This document shows positions 10,769 to 21,299 of a DNA stretch of 64,000 nucleotides, in pieces; the first letter of the stretch is position 1; each line of letters begins with the position of its first letter. The notes beneath the pieces are model-generated. The model searched no databases. It was not told where the DNA came from and was given only the letters and a program-made list of their open reading frames with translations. The translations under genes and the position numbers were made by a program. The stretch is from Thalassia testudinum (Eukaryota; Streptophyta; Magnoliopsida; Alismatales; Hydrocharitaceae). The stretch spans positions 89,444,001 to 89,508,000 of the forward strand of contig JAZHRO010000073.1 of the NCBI GenBank assembly GCA_037157565.1, in the 5' to 3' direction.

Positions 10769-12559
10769 TGATTAGCCCATATTCGTGGGCTATTTAAGTA
10801 TCTAAATGTCTAGACATTAAATTAATTTTAACATTTAGGTAGGATACATTAGGATGTAAATAAATTAATTCATATTTTTAGCTTAAGTACATAATTCATG
10901 CATTTAGAATTAACCTAGGGTTATATACATTTAACTAGTTAATTAATTAGATGCACTATTTTAATTAACATAGAAGTTAAGGTGTTATGTATAAATAACC
11001 CTAATTATTTTATTCTTTTATTCTTTTTCTCCTTGCACAGGTAACTCCTCTAGCTCCGCCTCCTCCTCCTGTGCATCACATTCATGCTGCGACATTTTGA
11101 ATTTGAAATCAGTGTGGCCGTGGCTACAAAAGGAGAAGGGAGAGCTGCCGTTGAGGGGAGGCCACCACCATTTGTCCCTCACTGTGCTTAGAGGACCTTG
11201 CTCCTCTTCCATTCCATACCACCGACCTCACCACAGTAGAACAACTCACCACTGTGGGTGTGTGGGGTGACAGCCCACACTGCCAAAGATTCTCTGCAAC
11301 TCACGGCAACCTCCAGTGCACCCACCTTCAGTGCATGCGCCATTCATCCCATCGCGCCTTCACCTTCATCCAGCCCACCTCGCCTGCATGCCAGCAACCC
11401 ACACGCCTTCACCAGAACCTCCACGCGCCTTCACACCCGCACGCATTCCTCAGCGCCTCCATCCCGCACTAGCCTACGCACGCGTGCGCTCTCACCCCCT
11501 CGCCGCATGCAGCACACAAGCAGCGTGCCTCTAGCACCTCCCGCACCTGCTACTGTTGTGTGCGCACGCCGGCCACAGCAAAGCGCCTGCATGCCCAAGT
11601 TGCCTGCAGAGCACTCCGCGCCCGCGCGCTCAGCAGCAACACTTCGCCCCGCCGCACGCAGCAGCACACGCATAGCGTGCTTCACTCCAGTCAACTTCTC
11701 CTTCTTCTTCTTCTTCTTCTTCTTCTTCTCTGTTGACAAAGGTACCCAAAGCACCCACAAACGTAGCCATCAAATCCGACCTCGAAACTTCGTGTCGGGA
11801 ACTCCATCGGACTCGCCCTGACTCCCCGAGCACAACCACGCTTCCGGCCGCACCAATCGACCACCCGATGGCTGGCTGGAGAGCCTCACCACTGGTGGCC
11901 TCTTCCACTACGACTGGTGACCACCGACAACCGTTCGGAGAGCCACCACCACCATCGGAAAGCTCTCGTCGTGCTTATCCTTCTCCGAGCTTCCCACGAG
12001 TTGCCATCACCTCTTCTTAGCGCACGCACAAGGGAACGAAATCCTCTATTTTTGGGTTAATTAATTACATTTGAATGCCATTTCCACCAAAATGAATTTT
12101 AATTTTTGATTATTTTATTATGGTGAAATTGTGACTTCATACTCAAGCTTTCTTATAATTGTGTGGCTTTTGTTATTCACATGTTTTAACATTGGTTTTG
12201 GATTAAAATGTGCAAAAATTTTCTCTAATTCATGTCAATTGGAAATTACATAGATTCATCACATATTTATTTGATATTTTAGTGAGGAAAAGTTGCACAT
12301 ATACCCTTACATTTTTGAGTTATTGTGTATCTTCTTTTCATTGCATTTCATGTCAGATTTTACTCAGGATTTCACACTTGAATATGAGAAAAATATTCAT
12401 GATTTTATTGCATCATTGCCTCCCAGTGGACACAACCTGCTTTTCTGTGAGTGGTTAATTTTTATTGTAATTATTTTGTTAAGCAGTTTTCCACCACTTT
12501 GTTACTAAAACGACAAATCATCTTAATTACATTATTCGAAAGCGAAAATCATCTTATCA
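10769..12559 (+). repeat. 3' LTR of element B
   Basis: Pairs with 1135-2920, with about 19 differences in the first 410 bp, many of them C/T or G/A. The (CTT)n run is longer (11697-11731) than in the 5' copy. It ends CTTATCA and is followed directly by the TTCGA duplication. Confidence 0.95.
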
Positions 12560-12564
12560 TTCGA
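12560..12564. repeat. Target-site duplication of element B, right copy (TTCGA)
   Basis: Second copy of the 5-bp duplication. It is also the point at which the gag reading of element A resumes. Confidence 0.95.
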
Positions 12565-13253
12565 CACCCTTTGCTCTCTCGGGAAGTGCCACGTGGCCTT
12601 TGTCACGTATCAGCTAGAGAGCACAGCACACAGGTGGTGGAGGGCAGTCAGAGGCCAGGAGGGAAGAGAGCCGACATGGGACCAGTTCGTGGCTCTCTTC
12701 TGGGAGAAGTACTTTTCGCAGACCTGGTAGGACTAGAGGAGGTGGGAGTTCCACACTCTCTACTAGGGGACAATGACGGTTAGCACATACCACACATGTT
12801 TTCTGGAGCTATCACGCTTTGCCTCGACAGTTGTGTCTACACAGGAGGAGCGCCTGTGGAGGTTTACTGAGGGGCTCCGACCTGTTATTCGAGGGTATGT
12901 CAAACCCCTGAAGCTGCCCACTTTCTCTTGTGTGGTTGAAGTAGCCATGACCTACGAGGAGACCAACCCGACCGCGTGAGACACTGACAGTGGACGGAAG
13001 AGGCCCTACCAGCCAGAGTACTCTCAGGGCCGTCAGGAGAGGAGGCACATGGTACTCGCAGGAGAGCCATCTCATTTTGCGGGGCCATCAGTGGCCTTTG
13101 GGGGCCCCAGACAGGAGCCAGTTGCCAGCATTGAACCCCCACCCAGCTGCCAGCAAGGACCTACTGAGGGAGGAGGTCCTATACCCCTCTGCTACCAGTG
13201 TGGCCAGCCGAGCTACATCAGGAGGGACTGCCCATCTAGGGCTGGAGCACAGT
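12560..13253 (+). pseudogene. Element A gag, 3' part with zinc knuckle (broken)
   Basis: Immediately after the duplication the capsid-like domain continues (LCSLGKCHVAFVTY, then an RWW-type block near 12625). It carries on, with frame changes, to the Arg-rich linker around 12990-13060. The nucleocapsid knuckle is at about 13190-13232: CYQCGQPSYIRRDC. The expected His of CCHC is Tyr, explained by one C-to-T change, so zinc binding would be lost. The frame ends at TAG 13253-13255. Together with 673-1134 this makes one Tekay Gag split by element B. Confidence 0.85.
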
Positions 13254-13255
13254 AG

Positions 13256-14542
13256 ATGCTCCTCGCACAGAGAGCTGGAGGCTGAGCCAGTGGTCATGGT
13301 CACTAGGCACATGGGGGAGGGTAGCAGTCACGAGGAGGGTACCGGCCAGCGGTTGCTTGCCCAACCCAGAGTGCAGCTACTTCATCTACATCGAGGGCTT
13401 AGGGGTGTATCAACGCCCTGACACACTGAGACACCAGGGCTTCAGGTTCAGTGGTGGAAGGTATGGTTACTATTTCTGGAAGATTAGTGTACGTACTTTT
13501 TGATTTCGGTGCCACACACTCCTTCGTCGCTACGAGTTTTGTCGTTAGTTTGAGGTAGGGTAGTGTACTGTTAGAGGATCTGTTTGTGATCGGAGGCCCA
13601 GGTGGCCAGTTGTTTGTAGCTGAGAAGGTCTACACGGATTGTGAGATTAGTATAGGGGGACATAGCCTCCCCGCTGACTTGATTGTGATACAGATGGAGG
13701 ATTTTGGCGTGATCCTAGGGATGGACTGGTTGTCCACCTATCACGCCCTGGTGGACTGTTTCGGGAGGAATATCATCTTCTCCATACCAGGGTTGCCTCC
13801 CTTTGAGTTTCATGGACAGCTGGTGGACAAAGGTTTTAGGTGCATCTCCGCGCTTCGGGTAGCGAGGCTTTTGAGCCAGGGGTGTGAGGGCTTTTTGGCC
13901 TGTGTAGTGGTAGAGCCTAGCCCTGTGGGTAACTTTCAGAGTATCCCGGTGGTCTGCGAGTACCCTGTTCTTTTTCTAGAGGAGCTGCTAGGACTATCGC
14001 CTGAGCGTGAGATTGAGTTTGAGATCTCACTGGTACCGGGGACTAGCCCCATTTCTACTGCACCGTACCGGATGGCACCACTTGAGCTGCGAGAGCTCAA
14101 GCCACAGCTACAGGACCTGTTGGAGAAAGGCTTTGTGAGGCCCAGTGCATCCCTGTGGGGAGCCCCTGCACTATTTGTAAAGAAGGACGGTACCTTATGA
14201 CTTTGTGTCGACTACCAACAACTGAATAGGGTCATCATCAAGAACAAGTATCCGCTGCCGAGGATTGACGACCTCTTCAACCAGTTGCGAGATGCCACAG
14301 TGTTCTCCAAGATAGATCTGAGGTCAGGTTACCACCAGTTGAGGATCAGGGAGACCGACATCTCCAAGACAGCTTTCCGTACCCGATACAGGCACTATGA
14401 GTTCTTGGTCATGCCATTTGGGCTGACCAATGCCCCTGCTACCTTAATGGATTTGATGAATCGGGTTTTCAAGCTGTACTTTGACCAGTTTGTGGTGGTG
14501 TTCATCGATGTCGTGCTTGTTTACTCGCGGGATCAGGCGTAG
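13256..14542 (+). pseudogene. Element A protease and reverse transcriptase, disrupted
   Basis: After about 200 bp of degraded linker, the retropepsin region starts near 13456. GRLVYVLFDFGATHSF has the catalytic DxGAxHS motif of chromoviruses (DFGAT). After a stop near 13558 comes VILGMDWLSTYHALVDC (13713-13763). RT begins at PYRMAPLELRELKPQLQ and continues to KKDGTL, where TGA replaces the expected Arg codon at 14198-14200. Beyond that are the LCVDY block, [15 protein letters not shown] and [12 protein letters not shown]. The catalytic box reads FIDV instead of FIDD, so the second metal-binding Asp is lost. It stops at 14540-14542. Confidence 0.9.
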
Positions 14543-14970
14543 CATGGACAACATTTACGAATGATCCTGGATACCTTGAGGTGACGCAGGCTGTATGCCA
14601 AGTACAGCAAGTGCGAGTTTTGGTTGAGGCAGGTGACTTTCTTGGGCCACGTGATTTCAGGGGATGGTTTGGCTGTGGATCTAGCCAAGGTTGAGGTTGT
14701 ACTCAGGTGGGAGAGGCCACGCATAATGACAGAGATACGTAGCTTTTTTGGACTGGCAGGTTACTATTGGCGATTTGTCAGAGGATTCTCTCAGATTATG
14801 CATCCTATGACCCAGCTGACTCAGAAGGACGTGCCCTTTGCCTGGACAGATGAGTGCGATGCATGTTTTCAGAAGTTGAAGGAGAGACTGACTTCAGCCC
14901 CTGTGCTTACCATTCCAGATAGTAGTGGCGATTTTGTGGTTTACACAGACGCTGCAAGACAGGGTGTTGA
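14543..14970 (+). pseudogene. Element A RT thumb and truncated RNase H
   Basis: The RT connection is clear: the [11 protein letters not shown] type block near 14600, [29 protein letters not shown]. RNase H starts at about 14926 with [13 protein letters not shown], including the first catalytic Asp, and breaks off near 14967. The following bases read as the integrase N-terminal linker in a new frame. The rest of RNase H and its linker are missing, consistent with an internal deletion of several hundred bp. Confidence 0.85.
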
Positions 14971-14984
14971 CAGGGGACCCAGGA

Positions 14985-15955
14985 GACTTTTCCTTTACAG
15001 ACGAGATACTGCGCATGAGGGTATGCTTATGCGTTCCTAGGGATGAGGAGTTATTAGGAGAGCTTCTGGCTAAGGCGCACGGGTCCAGGTTCGCCATACA
15101 TCCCGGGAACACCAAGATGTACCATGACTTGCGACGCAACTTTTGGTCGAGAGGGATAAAGCAGGATGTTGGTGAGTTTGTACAGCAGTGTTTGGTGTGC
15201 CAGTAGGTGAAGGCCGAGCATCAGAGGTCTGTAGGGTCATTGCAGACACTTAATGTGCCAGAGTGGAAGTGGGAGAGCATCACCATGGAATTGGTGGTGG
15301 GTCTACCAGTTACCCAATGGGGACACGACACCGTCTGGATGATAGTAGACAGGTTAACGAAGATGGCGCATTTCATGCTGATCTGAGTTACCTTTGGACC
15401 AGCACAGTTAGCAGTACCGCTTACATTCGAGATGTGGTGCACCTGCACAGAGTTTCGCGTGAGATTGTATTCGACAAGGATCCCCATCTTACTTCCCAGT
15501 TCTGGGCTGAGTTTTAGCAGGCTTTAGGGACACGTTTAAGGTTCAGTACCGCTTACCACCCACAGACGGACGGACAGTCAGAGAGCACCATACAGACACT
15601 TGAAGACCTTTTGCGTGCCTATGTGCTAGATTGGAGAGGCTCCTGGGAGGAGCATTTGGCCCTAGCAGAGTTTGCATACAATAACAGTTACCACTAGAGC
15701 ATCGGCATGGCACCTTACGAGGCTCTATACGGACGGAGGTGTACTGCGCCCTTGAGTTGGGTCGAGGTGGGGATCAAGTGGGAGGTTGGTCCCAGGCTGA
15801 TCCGGCAGAGTCAGGAGGTGATAGAGCAGATTCACAGATGACTCCGCACTATCATGAGCAGGTAGAAGAGTTATGCTGACTGTAAATGTAGAGAGGTGCA
15901 GTTCGAGGTTGGAGATTGGGTCTTCCTCCGTGTTTCACCCATGAAGGGCCTGCAC
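14985..15955 (+). pseudogene. Element A integrase, disrupted
   Basis: The N-terminal zinc region reads ELLAKAHGSRFAIHPG, then KMYHDLRRNFW and CLVCQ (about 15055-15205). TAG follows, then VKAEHQRS. In the core, the first catalytic position is ITMELVVGLP where relatives have ITMDFV, so Asp is replaced by Glu. VWMIVDRLTKMAHF follows, then a frame change near 15386. The third motif, TAYHPQTDGQSESTIQTLEDLLR (near 15545-15615), keeps its Glu. Further stops lie near 15514, 15695 and 15839. The chromovirus-type motif set (VDRLTK, YHPQTDGQSE) differs clearly from the Athila integrases elsewhere in the window. Confidence 0.9.
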
Positions 15956-16333
15956 GTTTTGGGGTGAAAGGGAAGCTTGCGCCGAGGTTTGTGGGGCCCT
16001 TTGAGGTCCTGGAGTGGGTAGGACCCATTGCTTACCGGCTTGCCCTTCCTCCCCAGCTCTCTGGAGTGCACGACATGTTCCACATGTCCAACCTCAGGAA
16101 GTACGTCGCTGATCCTAGTCACGTTTTGAGCCATGAGAGTGTTGAGGTGGGTGACAACCTGACCTACCCCAGGACACCAGTACAGATACTAGACAGAGCC
16201 GTCCGGAGTCTTAGATGGAAGCGGGTACCACCGGTAAAGGTCCTATGGAGAAGCCAGCGGTATGAGGAAAAGACTTAGGAGCCTGAGGCTACGATGCTAG
16301 AGCGGTACCCGAGGCTTTTTGAGGGTATGTCTT
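15956..16333 (+). pseudogene. Element A integrase C-terminus with chromodomain-like tail
   Basis: The frame from 15967 gives LAPRFVGPFEVLEWVGPIAYRLALP, the GPY/F-type module, then HDMFHMSNLRKYV. From about 16160 comes a chromodomain-like segment (VQILDRAVRSL, VKVLWRSQRYEEKT). TAG at 16276-16278 replaces the Trp normally found in the chromodomain WE(P) motif; beyond it the frame continues to YPRLF. In chromoviruses this tail guides integration to heterochromatin, which fits an element found in a dense repeat nest. The tail is the main reason for the Tekay/Del assignment. Confidence 0.85.
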
Positions 16334-16445
16334 TTCAAACCTACTCCGGTCCTCTTTAAGTTTGTTATGCATTTTTATGTTCCCTTTTTCGCACCCTAGC
16401 TAGCATAAAGTTTTGGGGATGAAACTTCCTTTAAGTTTGTTATGA
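16334..16445 (+). other. 3' untranslated end of element A, no clear polypurine tract
   Basis: TTTTGGGGATGAAACTTCC is present as in other Tekay elements. The G-run expected next to the LTR is replaced by CTTTAAGTTTGTTATG (16429-16444), an exact copy of 16354-16369. The LTR starts one base later. Confidence 0.55.
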
Positions 16446-19136
16446 TGTAATGACCCATTACACTTTTAGCCGTTTAAGACGTCTGGAGTTTCAGTCAGAC
16501 GTCTGTCCAGACGTTTGGACCTATTCCCGGGCATCTGGAAATGAAATTTTCATACTCCGTTGCCTGCGTGTAGAAGCCGTTCCCCCTCTCTCTCTCACCC
16601 TGCAAACCCTACTACCCTCCTGTTTATAACCCTCCCTTCTCCTCCCCTCTCCTCTCCTCACACCACAGCAACCACCACCTCCAGTACGTCTTATGTGGCA
16701 GTGGTGAGGCCTGAGAGAGAGGCGAGAGGGGGGGCGAGTGAGGGAGAGCGAGAGGGAGGAAGGACCTTCGGGAGCTCGACGGAGCTCGCACAGCTGGCAA
16801 CGGGTGCGTGCGTGCGTGGAGGACGTCAACAAGGAGCTGTCCAAGCTCGTGCAGTGATTGGAGCTGCCGCCTCGGGCGGAGGCACGAGTAGAGCGAGCTA
16901 TGAGGAGGTTTTGATACTGTAAGTTTTCCAATATCAGACATCTGGCATAACGTCCAAATGATTGGCGAGGGACCTGGACTTTCGGAGATAAGGCTGGACG
17001 TCTAAGAGCGTGTATCGCGCGAGGTACGTACGTTCCTACGTTGATTTCTGCCATGCAGAAGATCTCAGCACAGGAGTTGTTGTTGGCTGATCGCGCCTAC
17101 GTTTGCGTACACAGGTGCAACTTTGGGAAGGCACACGGTACTCTTTTCCACGCACTTTTGGATGTCTGATCATATCACCAGACGTCTAAAGGTGCTTCCA
17201 GACGACCGGAGACCTTGTCCGACGTTTGGAACTATCCTCAGATGGTCACAGAGGAGGTCTAGATGTTGGATCAGAGGCAGGAGACACAAGGTGAGTTTTG
17301 ACGTCTTTTAAGACGTCTGGGATTAGTCCCAGACGTCTGATTTCGATTAGAAACCACATTTTTGGCCTGTTTAAGGCCTAAACGGAATCGGATTTCCTCA
17401 AACAAAGTACCATTGTTTTCTACTCGAGTTCTTCTACGTATTCGTGTTGAGTACCTACTGTTTTGAGCTTGTCTAATGTATATTGGTCGCTGCTACAGGT
17501 TACCAGCTGGTGGTGTGTTTGGGGTTTATGGAGATGACGAGATCTGCGGCACAGGCCCTCATTCCTCGTGTGATACCCGATAGAGTGGTTTAATTCAGTT
17601 ATTAATATTTAAATGTGAATGTGCTTGGTTGAAATAGCCGAATGGAACTCTAGGATGTGAAATGAACCCTAGGGTAGAAAATGGATGAGCTTGTTTGAGC
17701 TGTACTATTTACTTAAATGCATGGTTAAGATAAATTGCTAGCAAATGCCTGTATTATAATTACGAGTTGCATGTTAGAATACGAGCTGCCTGTATTCAAT
17801 TGAGAAATTACCTGTGAAAACACCAGTTGCATGTTATTGAGAATTGAACTATGAAAACACGAGCTACCTGTATATGGTTGTCGAATAAATTATGAAATAT
17901 GAGATCTGGATATGAATAAATGAGGTGAACATGAGCATGAATCCTATGGGGAATTAAGAGTAGAACTCCTGTGGATAAACGAAATCTAGAATGTAGACAG
18001 GAAGTGTGCTGGCCCTTGAGTACGTGATACCAAGGAGAGCAACTACCCACTTTTAGTGTAGAGCGAAGCTAGCCTCCCTTGGGTTTAGACCCGGGGTTAG
18101 GATTGGCTACTCTACACTGACTCTTGTTGGCCCTCGCGTACATGGTACTGAGGTGAGCTACTAGTGTAGGGAGGGAGCTAGCCACCCCACGGGGCCCGGG
18201 GTTCAGCTAGCCACCCTACACCAACTTTATTAGGCCCTCTGGGCAAACCGGGGTAGTTAGACGAGGGTGCGCGGATTGTTGAGGGACAAGACCCTTGTTT
18301 GGTTCTTAGGGGAAAGACCCCTATTTTGAGAGGGCAAGGCCTTGTTCTATTCCGTGCTGTACTTTGGGCATACCGTTAGAGGAAACGACTGACCACGTGT
18401 CAGTGAGGGGTAGCTACCCGTGCACTTATCACGCACGCCGTAGTCACCGCTACGTCTTGACAGTGACCTCGGGGTGGTTGACTGGGTGTAGGACTACCAT
18501 GGGGAACTCTCCCGGCCAGGAGAGCACCACGTGTACCTTCTACTCTACGGAAAAGACTCCAATCAAGATCGTTCCCACGAGGAACATGCAAGATCAAGAA
18601 ATATCTGGATACTTTGAGAAATAGATGAAACATAAACATATAAATGAGAAATAGAAATGAAAATTAAATCTGCTAGTTTTACTATTCTTGTACTTAAATA
18701 ATACAAACACCACTCTACTCAACGTTCGTTGACTCTGTCTTTTCATAACACTGTTCAGGACCAGGAGTTGATCAGCCCAAGTTTCTAGCTGCAGAGGGTG
18801 CTGGGCCCAGTTGAGTCCAGCCATAGTCTTTCTTCAACACTTTCTTATTCTCTACTGTTGTAGTAAGTAATGGATGCTTAGTTTACTATTTCCACTACTT
18901 CTGTTTCCTTTCCTCTTTCAATTGTTTTTGTTGTTGTTGTTGTGGTGGCATGTACTGAGACAGTTGTTCTGCTTTCTTTACAGCTTTGTACTTTTCTTCT
19001 GCTTAGTTATATGACATGTATGAATGTGATTTATTTTCTTACTTTTGGTTATTTCTTGTTGGATGACTAAGTCTTGGGATTAGTCGAGGCGAGCCGGCTT
19101 CGGGTCCTATAGGGATCCGAGAACTGGGTTGTAACA
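16446..19136 (+). repeat. 3' LTR of element A
   Basis: It starts TGTAATGACCC, the usual Tekay LTR start, and ends GGGTTGTAACA. The 2691-bp LTR begins with a perfect hairpin TGTAATG-ACC-CATTACA. The U3 region to about 17345 carries about ten CAGACGTCTG-like palindromes, including a perfect 12-bp-arm inverted repeat at 17311-17338. TTTATAA near 16623 is a possible TATA box. Bases 18006-18235 hold a degenerate duplication of about 118 bp around GTACGTGATACC/GTACATGGTACT. No coding frame of note. Confidence 0.9.
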
Positions 19137-19840
19137 GCAAATGTGCCATACGAACTCGTGAAGGTGGTACACTCCTGATTGTTAGGAAAAATGTTTATCT
19201 GATTATACCCAGAGTACCCATCAAGGAAATAAAAGTACTTGTTCCCTGCCAGTCATTCCAAAATCTAATCGATAAATGGTAAGGGGAAATGTTCTTTCTG
19301 GGTAGCCGTGTTTAAATGGTGGTAATCAATGTTGACCCTTCAACCAGTTGAGGGTGTAGTGGTTACCAACTCTCCTTGCTTGTTCTCTTCCACAGTGATT
19401 CCTGACTTTTTGGGCACCACATGAATAGGATTGACCCATTTACTATCTGAAATGGGATAGATAATCTCTGCATCCATCCATTTCAAAATCTCCTTTTTAA
19501 CAACCTCCCGCATATTGGGGTTGAGCCTTCTCTTCATGTCTCGGAAGGGTTTCATAGAATCGTTCGTGTATATATGATGCATGCAAAGGGAGGGATCAAT
19601 ACCCTTAATATCAGCAATTGACCAGGCAATTGCTTCCTTTTGCCTTTGTAAACACTCAAGCAAAGCTCCCTCCTACGATTCAGATAATGCAGATGAGATA
19701 ATATTGGGGAGCATGTCATTAGGGCCAAGGAGAGCATACTTCAATGTGCTCGGGAAGGGTTTCAGCTCAAACTCAGGAGCCTTTTGGATTGAGGGTTTAA
19801 GTTGAGATGTCCCCGCCTCAAGTAGCAGATCTACTTTCAC
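19137..19840 (-). pseudogene. Element C reverse transcriptase, N-terminal half (truncated)
   Basis: On the minus strand, LKPLPSTLKY-type sequence near 19750 leads to EAIAWSIADIKGIDPSLC, MHHIYTNDS, NPNMREVVKKEILKWMD and IHVVPKKSG (19663 to 19340), and a frame break follows. The [19 protein letters not shown] and TTFTSSYGTFA blocks run down to 19137. The polymerase motif with the catalytic aspartates is not in the window because element A interrupts the gene here. The parallel region of element B is 6690-7235. Confidence 0.9.
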
Positions 19841-19843
19841 GGT

Positions 19844-20500
19844 TCAGGGTGGGGACAGAGACTCTATGTGTATCCCCAACAACTCTTCTAATTTGGGTAT
19901 TTCCCCTTCAGTTTCTTTAATAATCGGAGGATGGTCCTTAGACATGACCTTTTGAAGGGGATCTCTACATAGGAGTGCTGGAGTAGTCTCCTCAATTATT
20001 TCATCAACAACCTCAATCTGAGAACAATCTTCAAATCTGGATTGCTTGTAAGTATCAAAAACATTCAATCGGGTCTTCTTGTTCCCAAAGCCTATTTTAA
20101 GTGCCCCTAATCTACAATTGATAGAGGCGTTGGCTGTAGTTAAGAAGGGGTGTCCCAGAATAATGGATGGCATAGTGAGCTTATTTGAAGGGTCATATGT
20201 AGCACAAGAAAGTCAACAGGGAAGAAGAAGTTCTCCACTCTCACCAAGACATCTTCCAGTAATCCCCGTGGTGTCTTAAGCGATCTATTTGCGACCTGGA
20301 GGATGACTGGACTAGGCTTTAACTCACCTCCTCCCAAAGGATCATAGACAGAGCTCGGTAAAATGTTCACCCCCACACCCAGATTGAGCAGAGCCTCATC
20401 AATGTGTTGGTTACCTATAACCACTGAAATATATGAGGCCCTTAGGTCTTTCATTTTGGGGGGTGTTCCATGTTGGAGAACCGAGCTAACATGGTCAGGC
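19844..20500 (-). pseudogene. Element C aspartic protease, disrupted
   Basis: On the minus strand the protease starts near 20454. The active-site box reads EALLNLGVGVNILP, with Asn in place of the catalytic Asp and Val-Gly in place of Ala-Ser. RGLLEDVLVRVENFFFPVDFLVL follows, a frameshift near 20170, and then SIILGHPFLTTANASINC and the acidic linker to 19844. The active-site change alone would inactivate it. The equivalent part of element B still has Asp. Confidence 0.85.
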
Positions 20501-20541
20501 AGGATGACCTTAGCTTGGACATGTCTCCTAGATTGGCACTT

Positions 20542-21130
20542 CTAGGTGCAAAGGTCCTTTAGAAACTTTGCATAGGACGGGATCTGTTTGATAGCTTCCA
20601 ACAAAGGCAAGTTGATCTGGACTTTCCTAAAAGTGTCCATAATCTCCTCCATCCTATCCTTGGCTCCAGGCGAGCCAACAGAAGATTCCCTAGGAGTAGA
20701 TAGGTGCTCTGGATAGGGCACCCTCGGCTTCTGGGTAGAGGGGTCATCATGGTGGGAGAGGGGTGGTGGATTGATGACATCCTCAGGGTGGGTGATTTCA
20801 ACCGAGGGCGAGCAATGTGGCTCTTCCTCGGTGGAGATGGAAGTTGGGTCGGGTGAAGGAGGGGAATCCTGAGACGTGACCGTGGGAGTGCTATCAGGCT
20901 TCTCAATTTTCTTTCCACCCCTCAGCATGGTCACAACTTGGGCATGCTCCCTGAATATGACCCCCTTGCTCTTAGGGTTCTCCGCAGAAGAGCTAGGCAA
21001 CTTCCCCGGATCACGTTGCCTAACTGCCTCAGTAAGATGACTAATTTGGGATTGCATATCAGTAATCATCTTATTCTGAGATTGGATGACCATATTCTGA
21101 TGCTCTTGCATGACTTCATCATGGCTTTAA
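20542..21130 (-). pseudogene. Element C gag-pol linker
   Basis: An open stretch of about 190 codons on the minus strand. It has a heptad-like helix at the start (MVIQSQNKMITDMQSQISHL), a Pro/Ser/Thr-rich middle and the conserved VQINLPLLEAIKQIPSYAK block before a stop at 20542. It corresponds residue by residue to 5241-5836 of element B. Its function is unknown; it joins nucleocapsid to protease. Confidence 0.8.
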
Positions 21131-21299
21131 GTTCATCCATCTCAGAAGGCTTATTCTGAGGAGGGTTTTCATAGGATGGCTGATATATGGGTTGGGGAGG
21201 TAGGGGTCTTGTATTCCCTAAGTTAGAAGCATCACCTTGCTTCCATGAGAAGTTTGGATGGTTCCGCTACCCCAGATTATAGGTACTAGAATACGGGTT

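Larger units (their letters stand above)
1135..12559 (+). mobile_element. Element B: complete but decayed Athila-like retrotransposon
   Basis: This is a full-length 11.4-kb LTR element. It has LTRs of 1786 and 1791 bp starting TGATTAGCCC and ending CTTATCA, a 5-bp target duplication TTCGA, a tRNA-Asp-type primer site, gag with one CCHC knuckle, protease, RT, RNase H and integrase in the Athila order, a 1.3-kb spacer and a polypurine tract. The LTRs differ by about 5 percent in the first 400 bp. At least six nonsense codons and several frameshifts interrupt gag-pol. It sits inside the gag of element A, so it is the younger of the two. A close relative is element C on the other strand. I see no env-like frame after integrase. 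Confidence 0.95.
1..19136 (+). mobile_element. Element A: Tekay/Del-like Ty3/Gypsy chromovirus, interrupted by element B
   Basis: This is an LTR retrotransposon whose 5' LTR is cut by the window start (1-488) and whose 3' LTR is 16446-19136. Its internal part is split by element B at 1135-12559. The two LTR ends align over about 480 bp, including the shared run around GTACTTAAATAATACAAACA. A tRNA-iMet primer site follows the 5' LTR. The domain order Gag, protease, RT, RNase H remnant, integrase and chromodomain-like tail fits the Tekay/Del chromoviruses. All frames are broken, so it cannot be autonomous. The visible LTR parts differ by about 8 percent by eye, so it is older than B, as the nesting requires. 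Its own target duplication cannot be tested because the left end lies outside the window. Confidence 0.9.

Noticed and set aside
16560..17054. Overlapping Arg/Ser/Pro-rich frames of 105-177 codons on both strands
   Set aside because: They sit in a GC-rich part of the element A LTR, overlap each other in antisense and match no family; typical of stop-poor LTR sequence.
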